From Trichomonas tenax (Eukaryota; Parabasalia; Trichomonadida; Trichomonadidae), in the NCBI GenBank assembly GCA_023091735.1, contig JALKBU010000783.1:1-24795 (forward strand): a stretch of 24,795 bases of DNA, in the 5' to 3' direction. Below are positions 16,301 through 23,735 of the stretch, in pieces. Made by a program: the position numbers and the translations under genes. Each line of letters starts with the position of its first letter. The first letter of the stretch is position 1. The notes beneath the pieces are model-generated. The model saw only the letters and a list, made by a program, of their open reading frames with translations, was not told where the DNA came from and did no database searches.

Positions 16301-19248
16301 GATCCACGGGATATGAATGCCCTTATTTGATTCCAGGCTTTATTGAATTGACGCATTGTTGGAAGAACCTTTTTTTCATCTTCGCCCATATTAAGTTTAG
16401 CAATCATTTTGAGCATTTGATCTGCAGTTTTTAACAGATTGTTCGAAAGTGTTTTATTATCAATGTTAATTGATTGCAATGAATTCGATCTTGAAGCAAT
16501 ATCATAAATGAGTTTGTCAGTAGCTTTTGAGCCAATTACAAGCAATTCTCGTAAATTATTGGAAATAAGATCGAGTTTTGTTGGAGTGAATTTAGATATT
16601 TGGGAACTTAAATTTTTATTTGATTCCGCTAAAAATTTGTTTAAGTCACCCTTGATTAAATCCAGCTCTGAACCTTTGATGTGCTTTCGCTTCTGTTTGA
16701 TTAAAGACTTGCATTTTTCAGATACTCCAAGAATAGCTTTAGCTCTCTTTTTGTCTTCTATTTCTGGCACAAAAATATTAAGAATGTTATCAACATCAAC
16801 GAGATCCGCATTCGAGTTTAGCATTTGTAAAGCTTTGCTTGCTAAAAATACTTCTCGATCGAGCATATTAATCACAGGTGATTCAAGAGCTCGATCATAT
16901 TTAAGCTCTGTATCCAGTCCTAAGTCAACATCGACGTTAGGAATATAGTCCAAATCCAATAAACCGATATCATCGATTTGACTATTAGTTGGAATATCAT
17001 CATCCCATTCGTCCTTTATATCGTTCGAGATCGTTTGTCTTGTTTGCTGAATAAAGTTGAATAAGTCAAATATATCGATAATATAAGATGAAATGTGATC
17101 GAAATATTGATCTGACCAAATCTTGAATGTTTGATGTTGACCATCAACTCCAAAGTAGCTAATGTTAACCGTGGTTTTATTTTCAAAAGAATATGAGTCG
17201 AATTGAACAAAATTAACCGAAAACAAATTATTCTTTGGTTTTGAAGGATCATAAAATGACATTCCTGATGTTGTTAAGATGAGATTTACATCAGTTTTGA
17301 TTCCGTTAAACATTAGTTTTGCTGGATAGCTTTCATAACCGATAAGTGGAATAGATGATGCAACACATACAAAAAGGAACATAGCATCATGTTCAGATAA
17401 CTTGCTCGACTTTTTATAGAAGTTTTCAAAGCAGGAATCTGATGATTTTGGTACATTAGAGAGCTTTAGCATTTCAGAGATGAACTTGTTGGTGAACTTT
17501 GGTTTCTCATTTTGTAGCTTTGCATAATAATAATAAGTGGAAAGCTTTCCAATAATACTTGGTTCAATTGGAATTGATCTAATAGCATGATAGCAATCGT
17601 CAAATGAATTGCTTAAAGTAATTTCGTCCATTAACATCTCATTTGTGAATACATAAAATCTTCTCTTGAGCAGAAGCTGATGCCAGTATTTACTCAATGA
17701 CGGGAGATTCTGTAGCCATTCAAGAGGTTTTGGAGGCAAGTTACTCAGTGCATAGAGAGTGTATCCGAGTGCATATCCAATTTTCGTAAATTCATTGGCT
17801 ATCCATTGGATTTGAGAGATAAGTGAAGCTGTCGTAGACAGTGAATATTCTATTGTTTTTCCAACTTCGCTGAATATAATGCAAGTGTCATATTCCGGAA
17901 TCAAATATAGACATCCATTTATATTTGGAGCTAAACTTCCAAGAGTGCTATTGTAGCTAAGGAACGTCAAAATATTATCAGATGACATATATGCAATTTG
18001 ATAGTTTTGATTGCGAGTCATTGACAAGTAAAATAGACACATTTTTAGTGTTGTTTCAAAACTCCAATTCATGTTGAACTGATATTGACGTGGATTTGCA
18101 TCACCAACCCATTCAGATAAATTAAGAATTATTCCTTGTATGAGCGTTTGTGACATATTCTTTTGAATGAAATCATCATTCTCCATTTCTTGGACATTTT
18201 TCCTTATCTGGTATCTTGGATATAATCCAAATAAGAACTGTCCAATCATTTCATTTATTTTTTCAGAATCATTCGAATTAAATTCGATTCTTGATAAAAC
18301 ACCATTTTGCGCAACTTTTTCAATTAATGTTGTCTCGCCTAAATCACAATGATATACAATATTTGCATAAGAAATCTTAGTTGATTTATTTGGAGCGTTG
18401 TTTGTGATTTTTGGAATAATCTCAACACCAAATGGACCAACATAAATCTGTGACTCCTCCTTATTATAAAAACAATCAAAAATTGTTGCTCCAAACTCTG
18501 GCAGTGATCTTGCATTAGAACAAATTTTTTTCCTTGATGTGACTTTATCCATCGTGGATGCAAATTGTAACAAAGATTTCAGCTTGTTTCTTGTTTCTAA
18601 CTGCTTTGAATAATAGAACGAAAGATGGTTTTCAAGAGATTCTTGCCAATTATTGAAATCAATTTTCAAACCCTTTGACTCTATAATAGAATAAACTGCA
18701 AATTCAAGTGCAAGTTTTTCGGGGATTTTGAGACCTGCTTGAATAATATTTTTCTTAACGGATTGATAGAGTTCAGAACTGATGAAATCGGATTTAGCAT
18801 CATTCTTTGTAATCATAATAAATCTTCTCTTGAATATAAATTGATTTGAAAGTGGGCATTGATCAATCAAGTTTTTTGTTATATTCAAAGGGAACAATTC
18901 ATTATTCTTGCTTGTGAAGAGTGTGTATCCATCCCAAAAGTTAATGTAGAATCTCCATGCAATATATGGGACAATATCTTGAACTTTTGCTTTATAATGG
19001 AAATAAAAAATTTCGTCTCGGTTATCTTCCGTAAAAATATGATACTTTGGATATATAGGTGATATCAATAGAATTGAATCACTTGAGAAATATGGGTATC
19101 CGAATAAATCATATTCCTCAATCCAAAATGTTCTTGATTGATTTTGAACAATAAATGCTATTTCATCGAAATTTGACTGAAAAGCACTGATCAAATATTG
19201 TTTTAATTTTTGACAGATCAATGATTCGTTCTTGTAAATACGTTTCAT
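7345..19248 (-). CDS. Talin-like giant protein, second ORF: FERM modules 4 and 5 plus long helical rod
   Basis: 3967 codons without a stop, ending TAA. Module 4 uses a lobe with KVQDIVPYIAWRF...GYTLF (residues about 88-113) and a PTB-like lobe with IYVGPFGVEIIP...ISYANI (about 266-299). Module 5 repeats this: ASLISQIQWIANEF...GYTLYAL (about 474-502) and a weaker PTB-like lobe (about 652-683). An acidic linker (DEWDDD and Asp-rich phrases, about 745-790) joins them to some 3150 residues of Leu/Ile/Lys/Asn/Ser-rich amphipathic helices with very few prolines, like the talin rod. The last 250 residues have features of an I/LWEQ (talin/HIP1R) actin-binding end, closing in FLQKKLAALK. Talins couple membrane receptors to actin at the cell cortex. 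The ATG at 19248 lies in the overlap with the upstream ORF, and the first lobe of module 4 is incomplete from there. So this is more likely the 3' part of one gene than a separate gene. Rod homology is inferred from pattern only. Confidence 0.85.
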   Translation of the reverse strand: MKRIYKNESLICQKLKQYLISAFQSNFDEIAFIVQNQSRTFWIEEYDLFGYPYFSSDSILLISPIYPKYHIFTEDNRDEIFYFHYKAKVQDIVPYIAWRFYINFWDGYTLFTSKNNELFPLNITKNLIDQCPLSNQFIFKRRFIMITKNDAKSDFISSELYQSVKKNIIQAGLKIPEKLALEFAVYSIIESKGLKIDFNNWQESLENHLSFYYSKQLETRNKLKSLLQFASTMDKVTSRKKICSNARSLPEFGATIFDCFYNKEESQIYVGPFGVEIIPKITNNAPNKSTKISYANIVYHCDLGETTLIEKVAQNGVLSRIEFNSNDSEKINEMIGQFLFGLYPRYQIRKNVQEMENDDFIQKNMSQTLIQGIILNLSEWVGDANPRQYQFNMNWSFETTLKMCLFYLSMTRNQNYQIAYMSSDNILTFLSYNSTLGSLAPNINGCLYLIPEYDTCIIFSEVGKTIEYSLSTTASLISQIQWIANEFTKIGYALGYTLYALSNLPPKPLEWLQNLPSLSKYWHQLLLKRRFYVFTNEMLMDEITLSNSFDDCYHAIRSIPIEPSIIGKLSTYYYYAKLQNEKPKFTNKFISEMLKLSNVPKSSDSCFENFYKKSSKLSEHDAMFLFVCVASSIPLIGYESYPAKLMFNGIKTDVNLILTTSGMSFYDPSKPKNNLFSVNFVQFDSYSFENKTTVNISYFGVDGQHQTFKIWSDQYFDHISSYIIDIFDLFNFIQQTRQTISNDIKDEWDDDIPTNSQIDDIGLLDLDYIPNVDVDLGLDTELKYDRALESPVINMLDREVFLASKALQMLNSNADLVDVDNILNIFVPEIEDKKRAKAILGVSEKCKSLIKQKRKHIKGSELDLIKGDLNKFLAESNKNLSSQISKFTPTKLDLISNNLRELLVIGSKATDKLIYDIASRSNSLQSINIDNKTLSNNLLKTADQMLKMIAKLNMGEDEKKVLPTMRQFNKAWNQIRAFISRGSANPDSSLNDIINDATKFDEILKQLQVVTNQRCQNNISEYYIYPGSSNYLADAITTLSQAIDKLKEAKTKDQNDDSLKLAVIQEFKSFIPSFMKMDLSLFQSPRIASDRFKSLQLLKHSKRNLELIDSKKISSFATEMKNIQNAINYISSMNIYPDIIDLIVDDCQEIIGAFNGLHLNMNNSKFDSKNARNTLHDFNSQLHKLTMELRNCPSNGAVIKYIQDIIIKMKETTNYIKSNANLNDSNSALFENLEKNLNFAIGEVFITDPSDEIPHYSALIQVQLDIARVINRCQRVISQMDYPIDDDVYQLIQSIKTCYVDHISSRNLLNGHPYATTLINTQKEKLIKFRETLNLLRTSASINGWYSGINLDKAIEVSLISIESAWHLLDDAEKISYINPPSYQQRQNLNSIIEKALIDISSIGKTTEFTNNRKLFTQLREFETTLLSAKTWVSVSNDLKSQEYLNRLISLLKNLSAIDNVLTESYVYSNNHSLKSSLKSLIKEIEMLTQKIEPSKEKLFDSFKSMHQSLLSTKEHFTKSTQNAYIEVKGLLDYIIQSMPSDSKLREMNEMQISLILSEPDFLRSKLQQLPMSYDNSPEDSQKRYVVANLMNNIEATIKCFRKLPFNLLINFDTHPFVRFGKSNNIEENLLSLDKMIDLFNELIHSIGNQLDKNDDKDIQDVLTIIESFKCGNLVDFNNEDKIKATLESIKDCMPLILKHSRNISNTIQNDDFTSVSRIICENACDILDQLSKPHMTTNNSRKFSQKFIPQMISISKASTNFARSHNDQLNQSEQVSLDELIHIINSSISSFDRMLPGQKQNCCDELYSRINKIISQFRLKPGCEKFMKDLSDVHKFLAAYTSLPNINIRYSDSLTPRSPSIFNYSKINNLFEIAMQIVENSVLKEKDEIFNGLKDIEGNHTLIPSYLNFATAELIKSWEYFDAFFASASARIFALSSHESPVRRNILEQYLIRIINVCGKQLLTIIPLWNNQTHESNPIASQLNTIMNDDVITMIQNCHSISSFSLVYPVLFKIIKLLSTALKDKAISQSKEKLFLELPKLIRLFEECNFGIYEYLFWYITEFIQKCEDLNQFIDKTDQLKVKLQGIQNNWFSVLTNPKRMVSFDMKIVCKAATDLLEVKESTLPEIVKAIVNMNHTKPMQELSQQLSAIDPILRFFCKIDQQNDVEQSAIKSIIILNSLRETPASSLEFSHVYTLVSNIDSQLLTASNSVLSSKAKKCLDMAANAIINYSNDRQLLDSLIKAILDLLSSCRSLSTDVEGQNIFNLQLDDSKSIFEKSAIKSEKILHTAEKILSEINLLKSNSKDNSTDEYVLPDIHSFLQPIECIPISQIHRNLIDAGAFAQKMNFEYSIELYHRFALQKLKHLFTIHSKIHGNSSRLPDVSSENVNETLDTLLKQIELMNDPLKLNEFIIESNANQIILQDLIIIFITNQISSTSIASASHSKHFVKFQQKMFENCLVTLSNSQYPIICLASLEIQKMIHKAAILSQISFNIISLGQLLMSSIKENSSTQSIDLNRFEMQKCITYEISNIKSHQIISNYLNGIHESGKLQQIVVIDSIIEYLCNNFDRIILDTKVNASDTSILNHIFEKIATQNNSAPSIKNIQILQNEILNCMLKIGLIQRLQNIKLSQRIIHNLDLLKDNCLSDVSKSTISVEIESLINQLRYSEDSEKLSQIISQIQINHIENQQLILDSLCSILLNSKFSMDTPKQSYENDLIKYAQGILSTNPEIILRINSSNDLSIHSAAIYLQITNLFRRANEIFFDFNVIANNSLELKVKNGHYLTNQEIMLCLDTIAQLHRQMYSIPSKIEFISTVKKSDKIKMLSLLCQDLNHTKLIAENKEELLQTITQSSILDQVCLLQLLPAEGIQHRMPSNFTFLKMLDKIDKKQVTYNIKCLQSMLSSLELLRFGLYPDLLKKLSLKSIIESIKKIDINKLQNSIKMQFVYIYSPTDLHHELSQLDPNNRYLQQLLISNLIELLDEINETAFVQALKPNSTDIHIRNKILDSVVDLQKQRIKENPQYILHFCKHSFIKAEQNRANFQEKYSKQRLSFKFSQILTFIKDQYPNDVQIPKTNDLISKLGINDIMKLQTSVIDLLFLIPNLDFVRRQFVNVQPYDITRTSIIIQDFIDRLQDKTWVNDETLALFKAPSLPMTENHLDVIKAIESSASNLAAKILGESNSNSLADDLNHLIANVSKLITTNSSGYTKEINEILNTIPGVVSNLSNKSKIDPNKMMILAKELALQSQDISRSIEFKQSLIDLYESLMAAKIEIAVDTTPRDLAMKLLASLRESSYPESVKLSIESRLLQDQSKEFRTLSGIVIKAEKCITRAFTTQKVNQKEVIDQCIQELNKYLSLDIVSLFTILKNLQTSIEAMPIIAQTQSLLENHGQCFKLKVQIHDDKSALDELRYITYLTTRSIASAIAGLQLSKSNNFDLFYDIVHNSCDVSQLIFIQWEKLVALLSRPLLLLRSQRSYLRVIQKMLDVIDISSESAKSFDKQKIELIKLMLSPFQTIVTAISCRCEFRVDQIYIKVINGKFNNFEQQINGIKEKSKQFSSINFDILYSNFKSAMESLSNTKNLPSIYSTISIFKQSSMDLLNIISAIENYSEDSGQENNLEIPIAFDIPDISKPKISIDSQMAKIEKFNTECLNDFKPKLNDKIINKLCNNQSNFIKLALEHALLLGNLSISSDIQKLCVDSVLSINKLLKSFRNKATDVQDIMNEIKKLMSNIIAKCKEGASIYSGEEKLCKKQSKTYANAILSVESIMDEISKISKNIGQLKAGQTKTWSEKLIEVSSMVAQNVLKLLENLKDHPLKSVDPSQVSDFVSFLIEAIKTAITSSQDLIAKKGGSEDRVISAMEHFIGLQDKSKSIKGTNLASIIISSTSNCHQIIRDANSARDAKVAARKKKDGHGKSLKSNNPEIEEDFNVATKDHIMQRLSLESIVIKDHYSHEFLQKKLAALK

Positions 19249-22200
19249 TAAACAAGCTTATCACTTTAATTTGCTGAACATATTGATTTTCCTTATTAAG
19301 ACTGAAATTTTCAATTGCATGTATTCTCTTATTATCATAGACATCTTGATGAACTAATTTATGCGCAACAATTAAGTTACCTGCTCTCTGAGACAAGTTC
19401 GAAGTTGCATGAATGCAGGAAGGTTTTCTTTCTGAATTAATATAATATATTGCAATTTCTGAGAGTGTTGCATTGAATCTTGATATGCTAGCATAAGGAA
19501 TCTTTTCAATGATGTCTTTCTTATTTTCAGACAAAATTTTGAGATCATCTGGGCCGAACCACAAATTTACTGATCTATTTGATTTATCAGTCATTTGCAT
19601 TGGGAAAATACCACCACTAAATCCTTTAACATTACGTAATATATCTATGAAATGATTTTTAGCATCACACTGATCTTGACAATTCAAATTGAATGGAAGG
19701 GAAATTGAAGAAGGATTTGTAATATTTTCTAATAATTTTGTTATGTTCTGCTTAATATTAGCATCTGAACCAAAATCAGATTTCCCTTGATAATAAGCAA
19801 GAGTTGCTATTTCATCTTTGTCAGGTTCCCATCCATTGCCACGATGAAATATTTCTCGGCACTGTTCATAAAGCTCTTTCTTATCACTTGAATCAGTTTC
19901 GGCTGAATTTTCCGGAATAAATCTTCTTGCAAATATAAATTCAAAGATTGAAGGAACCTGTTCAATGGTAGAACGAGTTATGTCCAATGGATTCCATTTC
20001 TCATTAAGAACAGCCCATAATGTGAAACCAACCGAGTATCGAATATTAAAAAGATCGGCAATCTGTGGAATAAGTTGATGAATTGTCTTTGTAATATCTA
20101 CAATGGGTTGCTTAATCAAATGTTCATTGCCTAAATAGTAATGAATTGTAAACTGAACAAACCTGGGAATTACAGCAAGTATCGCTCCTCTGTAAGGAGA
20201 ATATAGCGAGAGTGACTTATCGAGATCTAGTTTTTTGAATCTTCGGTTTGCACCTTTTAACATGATGCAATATTCTTGATCAGGTGATAAGTTGAGTACT
20301 GGTAATAGTTGGCCTATTATTTGGAAACCATTCGAATACAAATCAATCCATACTTTTGTTAAACCATCAATTTTAGATAAATCGCTTGTTACAAAAAGAT
20401 CAATCATAGAATCATGAATAACGCCATATTCATCCTTGAATCCGCCACGAAGTCTTTGATAAGTTTCTTGGACATTTTTGTTTTCAATTTTCCTTCTGTT
20501 CATAAGCAGTTCATATGTCATAAATATGTTATGATAAAGAGCTGCCGAAACCTTCTGGCATTTGGAACTATTTTGGAAGCAAAATTCAAACTCGAGTTCT
20601 TTATTTATCTTGGCGTTATAAAAGCGAATTCGAACTCGTTTGGACATTGATTGAAATTCGATAATCGATCTGTAATGAATTTTATAGAAAGGAATATTCT
20701 CTCCATTATTATATAGATTAACATAAAGTGGGCCAATTGAGATGCAAGTGTTTTGCTGGACTGTTTTATCTTCAATATTGATAAAAAATTTGACTTTGAA
20801 ATCATCATAGCCAAATCCTTCGAATTGCTTAATTATTTTAATGAATTTCTTCGAAGCTGCTGATTGGTCGAGTTTAGGATAACTAGCTGCTGCGTGAATT
20901 AGTTTGTTTAATAAAATTTCATCAGCTTGAAACTGAGGGGGTGTAATTTTTGCTAGATCATGAATCGTTAATTTGGGTAAATTATTGAGGAGACACTTTG
21001 AAATCGATGACAATATTAAAAGCTCAATGAAGTTTTCTTCACTCATTTTAAGCTTGCCACTTTTAATAATTGGATCACAATCATAAACAGTCATTTTTGT
21101 TTGTCTTTTGTCTTTAAGCACTTCGTAAGAAATTACATAATATTTCCTACGAAAATCAAGCTTCGAAAAATCAAAAACTTGCTCAGGAATCGATTTCCTG
21201 AAATCCAGATCAATATCATTGGCCCAAAAAGTATAACCATACATTGCGGGTTGATCGATTTGTTTGAACACTTCTGGAATAAGTTCTTCAACAGTTTTTG
21301 TAATATCAATTGTTGTTTTATACACTGTTCCATCAACAAGTGTAATATCCATTGTCTGATATTTCTTCATGATGCATATACCCATTTCATCTTGAAGACG
21401 ATAAACTGCGATAATTTTATCATTATGCATCCATTTATATGTTTGACCTGAAATGTGTAATAAAGCAACATTATCATCATTATGAGGAATTCCCAAATTA
21501 ATCTCTACAACACTAATGGTTAGGCTTCCAGTTGAATCCATACTGTATGAAAAGAGATTTGATTCAGATTCGTTCATAAATGACTCTGAACATGTTCTTA
21601 GCATTACTCGATTTCTTCCATCAATACCATTAGCAATCAAAAATGATTGATATTTGGACCTTTCTGTAATAATTTCATTCAAGACAAAAAGGTTTTGATC
21701 AATTTCTAAACTTATATCTTCGCCTCTTGGCGAACTTATATCGTATTGAATTTCCTTAGAATTCGAATGAAACTTCAATTCAATGTTATCTCCAATATTC
21801 TGAATATCAATAATTGATGTGTACGAAATTTTTTCTTCAATGATATCATTATCTTTTGAATAAATTCTGATTGACAAAGGTGCAATTTCAAGTTTTGCTT
21901 GAATAGAATTGTATTGCCCAGCACGGAAAACAGAGATTTGAGCTTCAAACTTCTTGGTGGAAAAATCATGTAATTTCTTCATGGAAGCAATAGCTTGCTT
22001 AATAAGTGTAAATTCTGTTTTTGACTCATTGCTTTGGATTTTTTGCTTGATTAGATCCTCAATTTGATTCAAGCGTGCAAATGATGCTGGTAATTTATGA
22101 GAAAAATCACCAATATTGAATTCTTTTGATGCAAATCCTCCAGCCTTTGTCTCTATTAAGAATGAATACATTATAAGATCAGCAGCTTCATCATCGTTTA

Positions 22201-23323
22201 GATTTAAATTTTGCGAAACAACCTTGTTTCTGGTGGATTCGAATGTGTCATAGCATGTCCTCCAATCAACCAAATCTAGAATTGAAAAGATAAACCAATT
22301 TCTTACTAATACAAATTGGCGTAATGATCTTGTCTGCTCGATGATTGTTTTGTTTAAATTAAGGACTGTTGATGAGTCAGGAAGGGCCAGAGTGTAGCAC
22401 ATATAGTTTGGCAAGCCAAACTCTTCTCCGACTTGCTTCACAACATTAGATACATTCGACATTAAATCAATTTGACAAAGAATCGGAGTGCAATCAATTT
22501 TGTTGAAACATATCTGCGCATCGCGATTAAATAAATAGAGGTTCATTCCATCATAGCATGAATACGATTCAATGTATTTATCTTCTTGAAAGAACTTAAC
22601 GATGCCATCATAGTATTCAAATAAAATGACGAATCTTCCGATTTTTTCCATACCAATAGATGATGATATTATAACTAATGCTTCTTCAAAGTTGCAAGAT
22701 TGTCTTAACTTTAACTGGATAGTTTTATCGGCTGAATTTCCGTAATGGATATTAAAAAATATACCTTCCGAATCATTCGAATTTAAATTAAAAGCCATCA
22801 TATTTCCATCATAGTTTGGATCGAAATTATCAAACATGAGTTGCTTGTCAGCGATGCTTGAATTTATATCATAACTATATGGATCAAATCCTGGAGGAAT
22901 AAATACATTTGAATATAGCTGAGAAGTATTTGAAAAATTTGGGTCATAATTAATAGGATTACTCATAAAATTAGGATTCGTTATTATATTAGCTGAGTTT
23001 AGAGTACTAAAATTCGCTTGTACATTAGAAATCTGCATGCTTGCAAAGTTGTTTATGTTTATGGCATCTTTTGAATACAAAATAAATTCGACATCTTTAT
23101 CTAATGATAAATCGCTTAATTTCATTCCTTGGTCCAGCCATACATTTAGGTTTGAATGATTTGTAGCAAAAATCGTATATGTTTCTTGAGGATTTAATTT
23201 AAGATATTTGATAATTTGGTCGTAAATCTCATTATACTGCGCATTTCGCTTAAACCGAAATTTATGAGGTGGTTTGTTGAGCAAAGATGCTTTAATGAAT
23301 ACGCTTTCTTCAGCATAATTCAT
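19163..23323 (-). CDS. Talin-like giant protein, first ORF: F0-like domain and FERM modules 1-3
   Basis: 1386 codons. The ATG at 23323 directly follows an in-frame TAG (23326-23324), which fixes the start. Residues 1-86 form a ubiquitin-like F0-type lobe (KPPHKFRFKRNAQYNEIYDQ ... VWLDQGMKLSDLSL), as at the head of talin. An Asn/Ser/Pro-rich linker covers about 87-185. Three FERM modules follow. Their first lobes carry NVVKQVGEEFG...CYTLALP (about 291), DITKTVEELIPEVFKQI...GYTFWAN (about 672) and DITKTIHQLIPQIADLF...GFTLWAV (about 1075). Their PTB-like lobes carry APLSIRIYSKDN...ISYTSI (about 478), GPLYVNLYNNGE...IHYRSI (about 859) and GPDDLKILSENK...IPYASI (about 1253). Each module also has a helical middle lobe. 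FERM domains bind membrane lipids and receptor tails. The ORF runs out of frame 86 bp inside the next ORF, in the middle of the first lobe of module 4, and its last 15 or so residues look non-native. I expect it to be the 5' part of one gene with the 7345-19248 ORF. Confidence 0.87.
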   Translation of the reverse strand: MNYAEESVFIKASLLNKPPHKFRFKRNAQYNEIYDQIIKYLKLNPQETYTIFATNHSNLNVWLDQGMKLSDLSLDKDVEFILYSKDAININNFASMQISNVQANFSTLNSANIITNPNFMSNPINYDPNFSNTSQLYSNVFIPPGFDPYSYDINSSIADKQLMFDNFDPNYDGNMMAFNLNSNDSEGIFFNIHYGNSADKTIQLKLRQSCNFEEALVIISSSIGMEKIGRFVILFEYYDGIVKFFQEDKYIESYSCYDGMNLYLFNRDAQICFNKIDCTPILCQIDLMSNVSNVVKQVGEEFGLPNYMCYTLALPDSSTVLNLNKTIIEQTRSLRQFVLVRNWFIFSILDLVDWRTCYDTFESTRNKVVSQNLNLNDDEAADLIMYSFLIETKAGGFASKEFNIGDFSHKLPASFARLNQIEDLIKQKIQSNESKTEFTLIKQAIASMKKLHDFSTKKFEAQISVFRAGQYNSIQAKLEIAPLSIRIYSKDNDIIEEKISYTSIIDIQNIGDNIELKFHSNSKEIQYDISSPRGEDISLEIDQNLFVLNEIITERSKYQSFLIANGIDGRNRVMLRTCSESFMNESESNLFSYSMDSTGSLTISVVEINLGIPHNDDNVALLHISGQTYKWMHNDKIIAVYRLQDEMGICIMKKYQTMDITLVDGTVYKTTIDITKTVEELIPEVFKQIDQPAMYGYTFWANDIDLDFRKSIPEQVFDFSKLDFRRKYYVISYEVLKDKRQTKMTVYDCDPIIKSGKLKMSEENFIELLILSSISKCLLNNLPKLTIHDLAKITPPQFQADEILLNKLIHAAASYPKLDQSAASKKFIKIIKQFEGFGYDDFKVKFFINIEDKTVQQNTCISIGPLYVNLYNNGENIPFYKIHYRSIIEFQSMSKRVRIRFYNAKINKELEFEFCFQNSSKCQKVSAALYHNIFMTYELLMNRRKIENKNVQETYQRLRGGFKDEYGVIHDSMIDLFVTSDLSKIDGLTKVWIDLYSNGFQIIGQLLPVLNLSPDQEYCIMLKGANRRFKKLDLDKSLSLYSPYRGAILAVIPRFVQFTIHYYLGNEHLIKQPIVDITKTIHQLIPQIADLFNIRYSVGFTLWAVLNEKWNPLDITRSTIEQVPSIFEFIFARRFIPENSAETDSSDKKELYEQCREIFHRGNGWEPDKDEIATLAYYQGKSDFGSDANIKQNITKLLENITNPSSISLPFNLNCQDQCDAKNHFIDILRNVKGFSGGIFPMQMTDKSNRSVNLWFGPDDLKILSENKKDIIEKIPYASISRFNATLSEIAIYYINSERKPSCIHATSNLSQRAGNLIVAHKLVHQDVYDNKRIHAIENFSLNKENQYVQQIKVISLFNETYLQERIIDLSKIKTIFDQCFSVKFR
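19207..19211 (-). other. Probable frame break joining the two talin-like ORFs
   Basis: On the minus strand an A5 run lies in CTGTCAAAAATTAAAACA. Before it, ORF 1 reads a good beta-hairpin (QIKVISLF...ERIIDLSK). After it, ORF 2 reads a good helix and strand (LKQYLISAFQSNFDEIAF). The change is equivalent to one extra base. With one A fewer, the two halves form one continuous first lobe of FERM module 4. Causes could be a sequencing or assembly error in a homopolymer, a real insertion, or +1 recoding. Confidence 0.7.
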
Positions 23324-23735
23324 CTATTTGCGAAGCTTTTTGAACTCTACCGGAACAAAAAATTCAAACCACTAAAATTTAAAATAGATTATGAAAATAG
23401 ACTTAAATTGTGGTACAAGGGAGTTATTTCATGTAAAATTGCATGCATGAGCCAATTTTTAAACAAATTGAACAGTGCATGAACATTAAAACATATAATT
23501 GGATTGCACAAATATAATGTTAAATAATACATGATTTGGTTTGTTGATTTTCATATATTCTACGATATAAAACTCAAAACGTATAAAATGGTGCAAGATT
23601 TGGTTATTTCCTAAATATTATTTTCAAAATTGTTATTAAAATGTTGGGCTATCATGATGTAAGATTTTGGCAAAAATTTTTCACTTTCAGAAAATTTGTC
23701 AAATTGATGTCAAAAAGGTGCCATTTTGGATAAAA
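23324..23735. promoter_or_regulatory. Divergent intergenic region between the talin-like and Rab genes
   Basis: 412 bp of AT-rich DNA between two diverging starts, so it must hold both promoters. On the Rab side there is an initiator-like CCATTT at 23721-23726. On the talin side I see no canonical initiator match in the 50 bases before the ATG. No gene-like ORF is supported here; a short plus-strand frame overlapping the talin start is an antisense shadow. Confidence 0.5.
23721..23726 (+). promoter_or_regulatory. Initiator-like CCATTT before the Rab gene
   Basis: CCATTT fits (T/C)CA(+1)(T/C)(T/A). With +1 at 23723 the leader before the ATG at 23736 would be 13 nt, within the usual trichomonad range. 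A further TCACTTT at about 23680 is an alternative start site with a leader of some 50 nt. Both are short words, so confidence is modest. Confidence 0.4.

Noticed and set aside
16508..16948. 146-codon plus-strand ORF and others at 11855, 15611, 18167, 21101
   Set aside because: All lie antisense inside the giant talin-like gene, where the minus frame is continuous for thousands of codons. No independent support.
19163..19248. Intron bridging the two talin-like ORFs
   Set aside because: The ORFs overlap rather than leave a gap, and a one-base change alone restores the fold pattern.
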